From positions 1-64,000 of the forward strand of contig NZ_QVLR01000010.1 of the NCBI RefSeq assembly GCF_014822185.1: a DNA stretch of 64,000 nucleotides, given 5' to 3'. The notes beneath the pieces are model-generated. The model searched no databases. It worked only from the letters and a program-made list of their open reading frames with translations, and was not told where the DNA came from. The DNA comes from Azoarcus sp. Aa7. Lineage in GTDB: Bacteria; Pseudomonadota; Gammaproteobacteria; Burkholderiales; Rhodocyclaceae. Position numbers and translations under genes: made by a program. Of this stretch, positions 63,398-64,000 are shown piece after piece. Positions within the stretch are counted from its first letter, which is position 1. The number at the start of each line of letters is the position of its first letter.

Positions 63398-64000
63398 ATG
63401 GCTGGTCATTCCAAATGGGCCAACATCCAGCACCGCAAGGGCCGTCAGGACGCGAAGCGGGGCAAGGTCTTCACCAAGCTGATCAAGGAAATCACCGTCG
63501 CCGCGCGCATGGGCGGGGGCGACCCGAACTTCAACCCGCGCCTGCGCCTCGCCGTCGATAACGCGAAGACGCAGAACATGCCGGGCGAGAACATCGACCG
63601 CGCGATCAAGCGCGGCACCGGCGAACTCGAAGGCGTGAGCTACGAGGAAGTGCGCTACGAAGGTTACGGCATCGCCGGCGCAGCGGTGATGGTCGACTGC
63701 CTCACCGACAACAAGACTCGCACCGTCGCCGACGTGCGCCACGCCTTCTCGAAGTACGGCGGCAACATGGGCACCGACGGCTGCGTCGCGTTCCAGTTCA
63801 AGCACTGCGGCCAGCTGATGTTCGCGCCGGGCACGAACGAGGACGCGCTGATGGAAGCCGCGCTCGAGGCCGGCGCCGAGGACGTCATCCCCAACGACGA
63901 CGGCTCGATCGAAGTCGTCACGGCCCCGTACGAGTTCTCCACCGTGAAGGACGCGCTCGAGAAGGCCGGCTTCAAGGCCGAGTTCGGCGAAGTCACGATG
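63398..64000 (+). CDS. yebC: YebC/PmpR (TACO1) family protein, 3' end outside the window
   Basis: First 201 residues of a protein that normally has about 240. The start [21 protein letters not shown] is diagnostic; [24 protein letters not shown] and [19 protein letters not shown] confirm the family. Recent work ties these proteins to translation of difficult (proline-rich) sequences; earlier annotation called them transcriptional regulators. In many genomes yebC precedes ruvC; here ruvAB lies about 25 kb upstream and ruvC, if adjacent, is beyond the window. Confidence 0.93.
   Translation, partial: MAGHSKWANIQHRKGRQDAKRGKVFTKLIKEITVAARMGGGDPNFNPRLRLAVDNAKTQNMPGENIDRAIKRGTGELEGVSYEEVRYEGYGIAGAAVMVDCLTDNKTRTVADVRHAFSKYGGNMGTDGCVAFQFKHCGQLMFAPGTNEDALMEAALEAGAEDVIPNDDGSIEVVTAPYEFSTVKDALEKAGFKAEFGEVTM

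Overview
This window looks like the chromosome of a GC-rich betaproteobacterium, most likely in the Rhodocyclales (Azoarcus/Thauera/Aromatoleum-like). The inference rests on gene order and content: nadD-rsfS-rlmH and maf-rng, polA close to a DUF2782 gene and a type II homoserine kinase, an SAH riboswitch in front of ahcY-metF, and an ethylbenzene-dehydrogenase-like heme domain. There is no 16S gene here, so this stays an inference. No tRNA, rRNA, CRISPR array, insertion sequence or prophage was seen; most of the window is ordinary core chromosome.

About 0-23 kb is a lipopolysaccharide (LPS) core locus. A tightly overlapping plus-strand operon makes and adds heptose (hldA, hldD, waaF, waaC), adds the first glucose (waaG) and then encodes four proteins carrying five WaaP/InaA-type kinase domains. 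An LtaS-like membrane phosphotransferase follows. On the minus strand lie msbA (lipid A-core flippase), the O-antigen ligase waaL, a pyruvyltransferase-like protein, three glycosyltransferase-like proteins, a NodU-type carbamoyltransferase and an acyltransferase. A sixth kinase-fold gene sits beside msbA. As I recall it, the layout parallels the Pseudomonas aeruginosa core cluster (waaF-C-G-P, wapP, wapQ, a further kinase, wapO, waaL, msbA).

About 23-46 kb is mostly housekeeping: an alanine symporter, polA, a LOG-family protein, thrB, two paired membrane proteins, nadD-rsfS-rlmH, maf-rng, a cold-shock/DUF1294 protein, ruvAB, an RlmI-type methyltransferase, xerC-DUF484-dapF and two lipid A acyltransferases. 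A minus-strand operon of two cupredoxins flanking a heme-b EB_dh protein interrupts the usual rlmH-maf adjacency.

About 46-57 kb is dominated by the S-adenosylmethionine cycle. metK lies behind a strong sigma70 promoter and a 160-nt leader that ends in an intrinsic terminator. ahcY-metF lies behind a classical SAH riboswitch. Between them are a NarX/NarL-like two-component pair, a collagen-like glycine-triplet protein with a type I secretion C-terminus, a cytochrome P460, infA with an apparent ATC start codon, and a cold-shock protein.

About 57-64 kb holds a soluble CZB chemoreceptor, a DUF1326-DUF2182 pair, an EamA transporter, a HerA-like ATPase, a secreted Cys-rich protein and the 5' part of yebC.

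The most interesting observations are the metK leader (candidate SAM-cycle attenuator), the cupredoxin/EB_dh/cupredoxin operon, the collagen-like secreted protein and its operator-like upstream region, the kinase-fold array with two members lacking the usual catalytic Asp, the ATC start of infA, and GTAG-headed palindromic repeats at transcription-unit ends.
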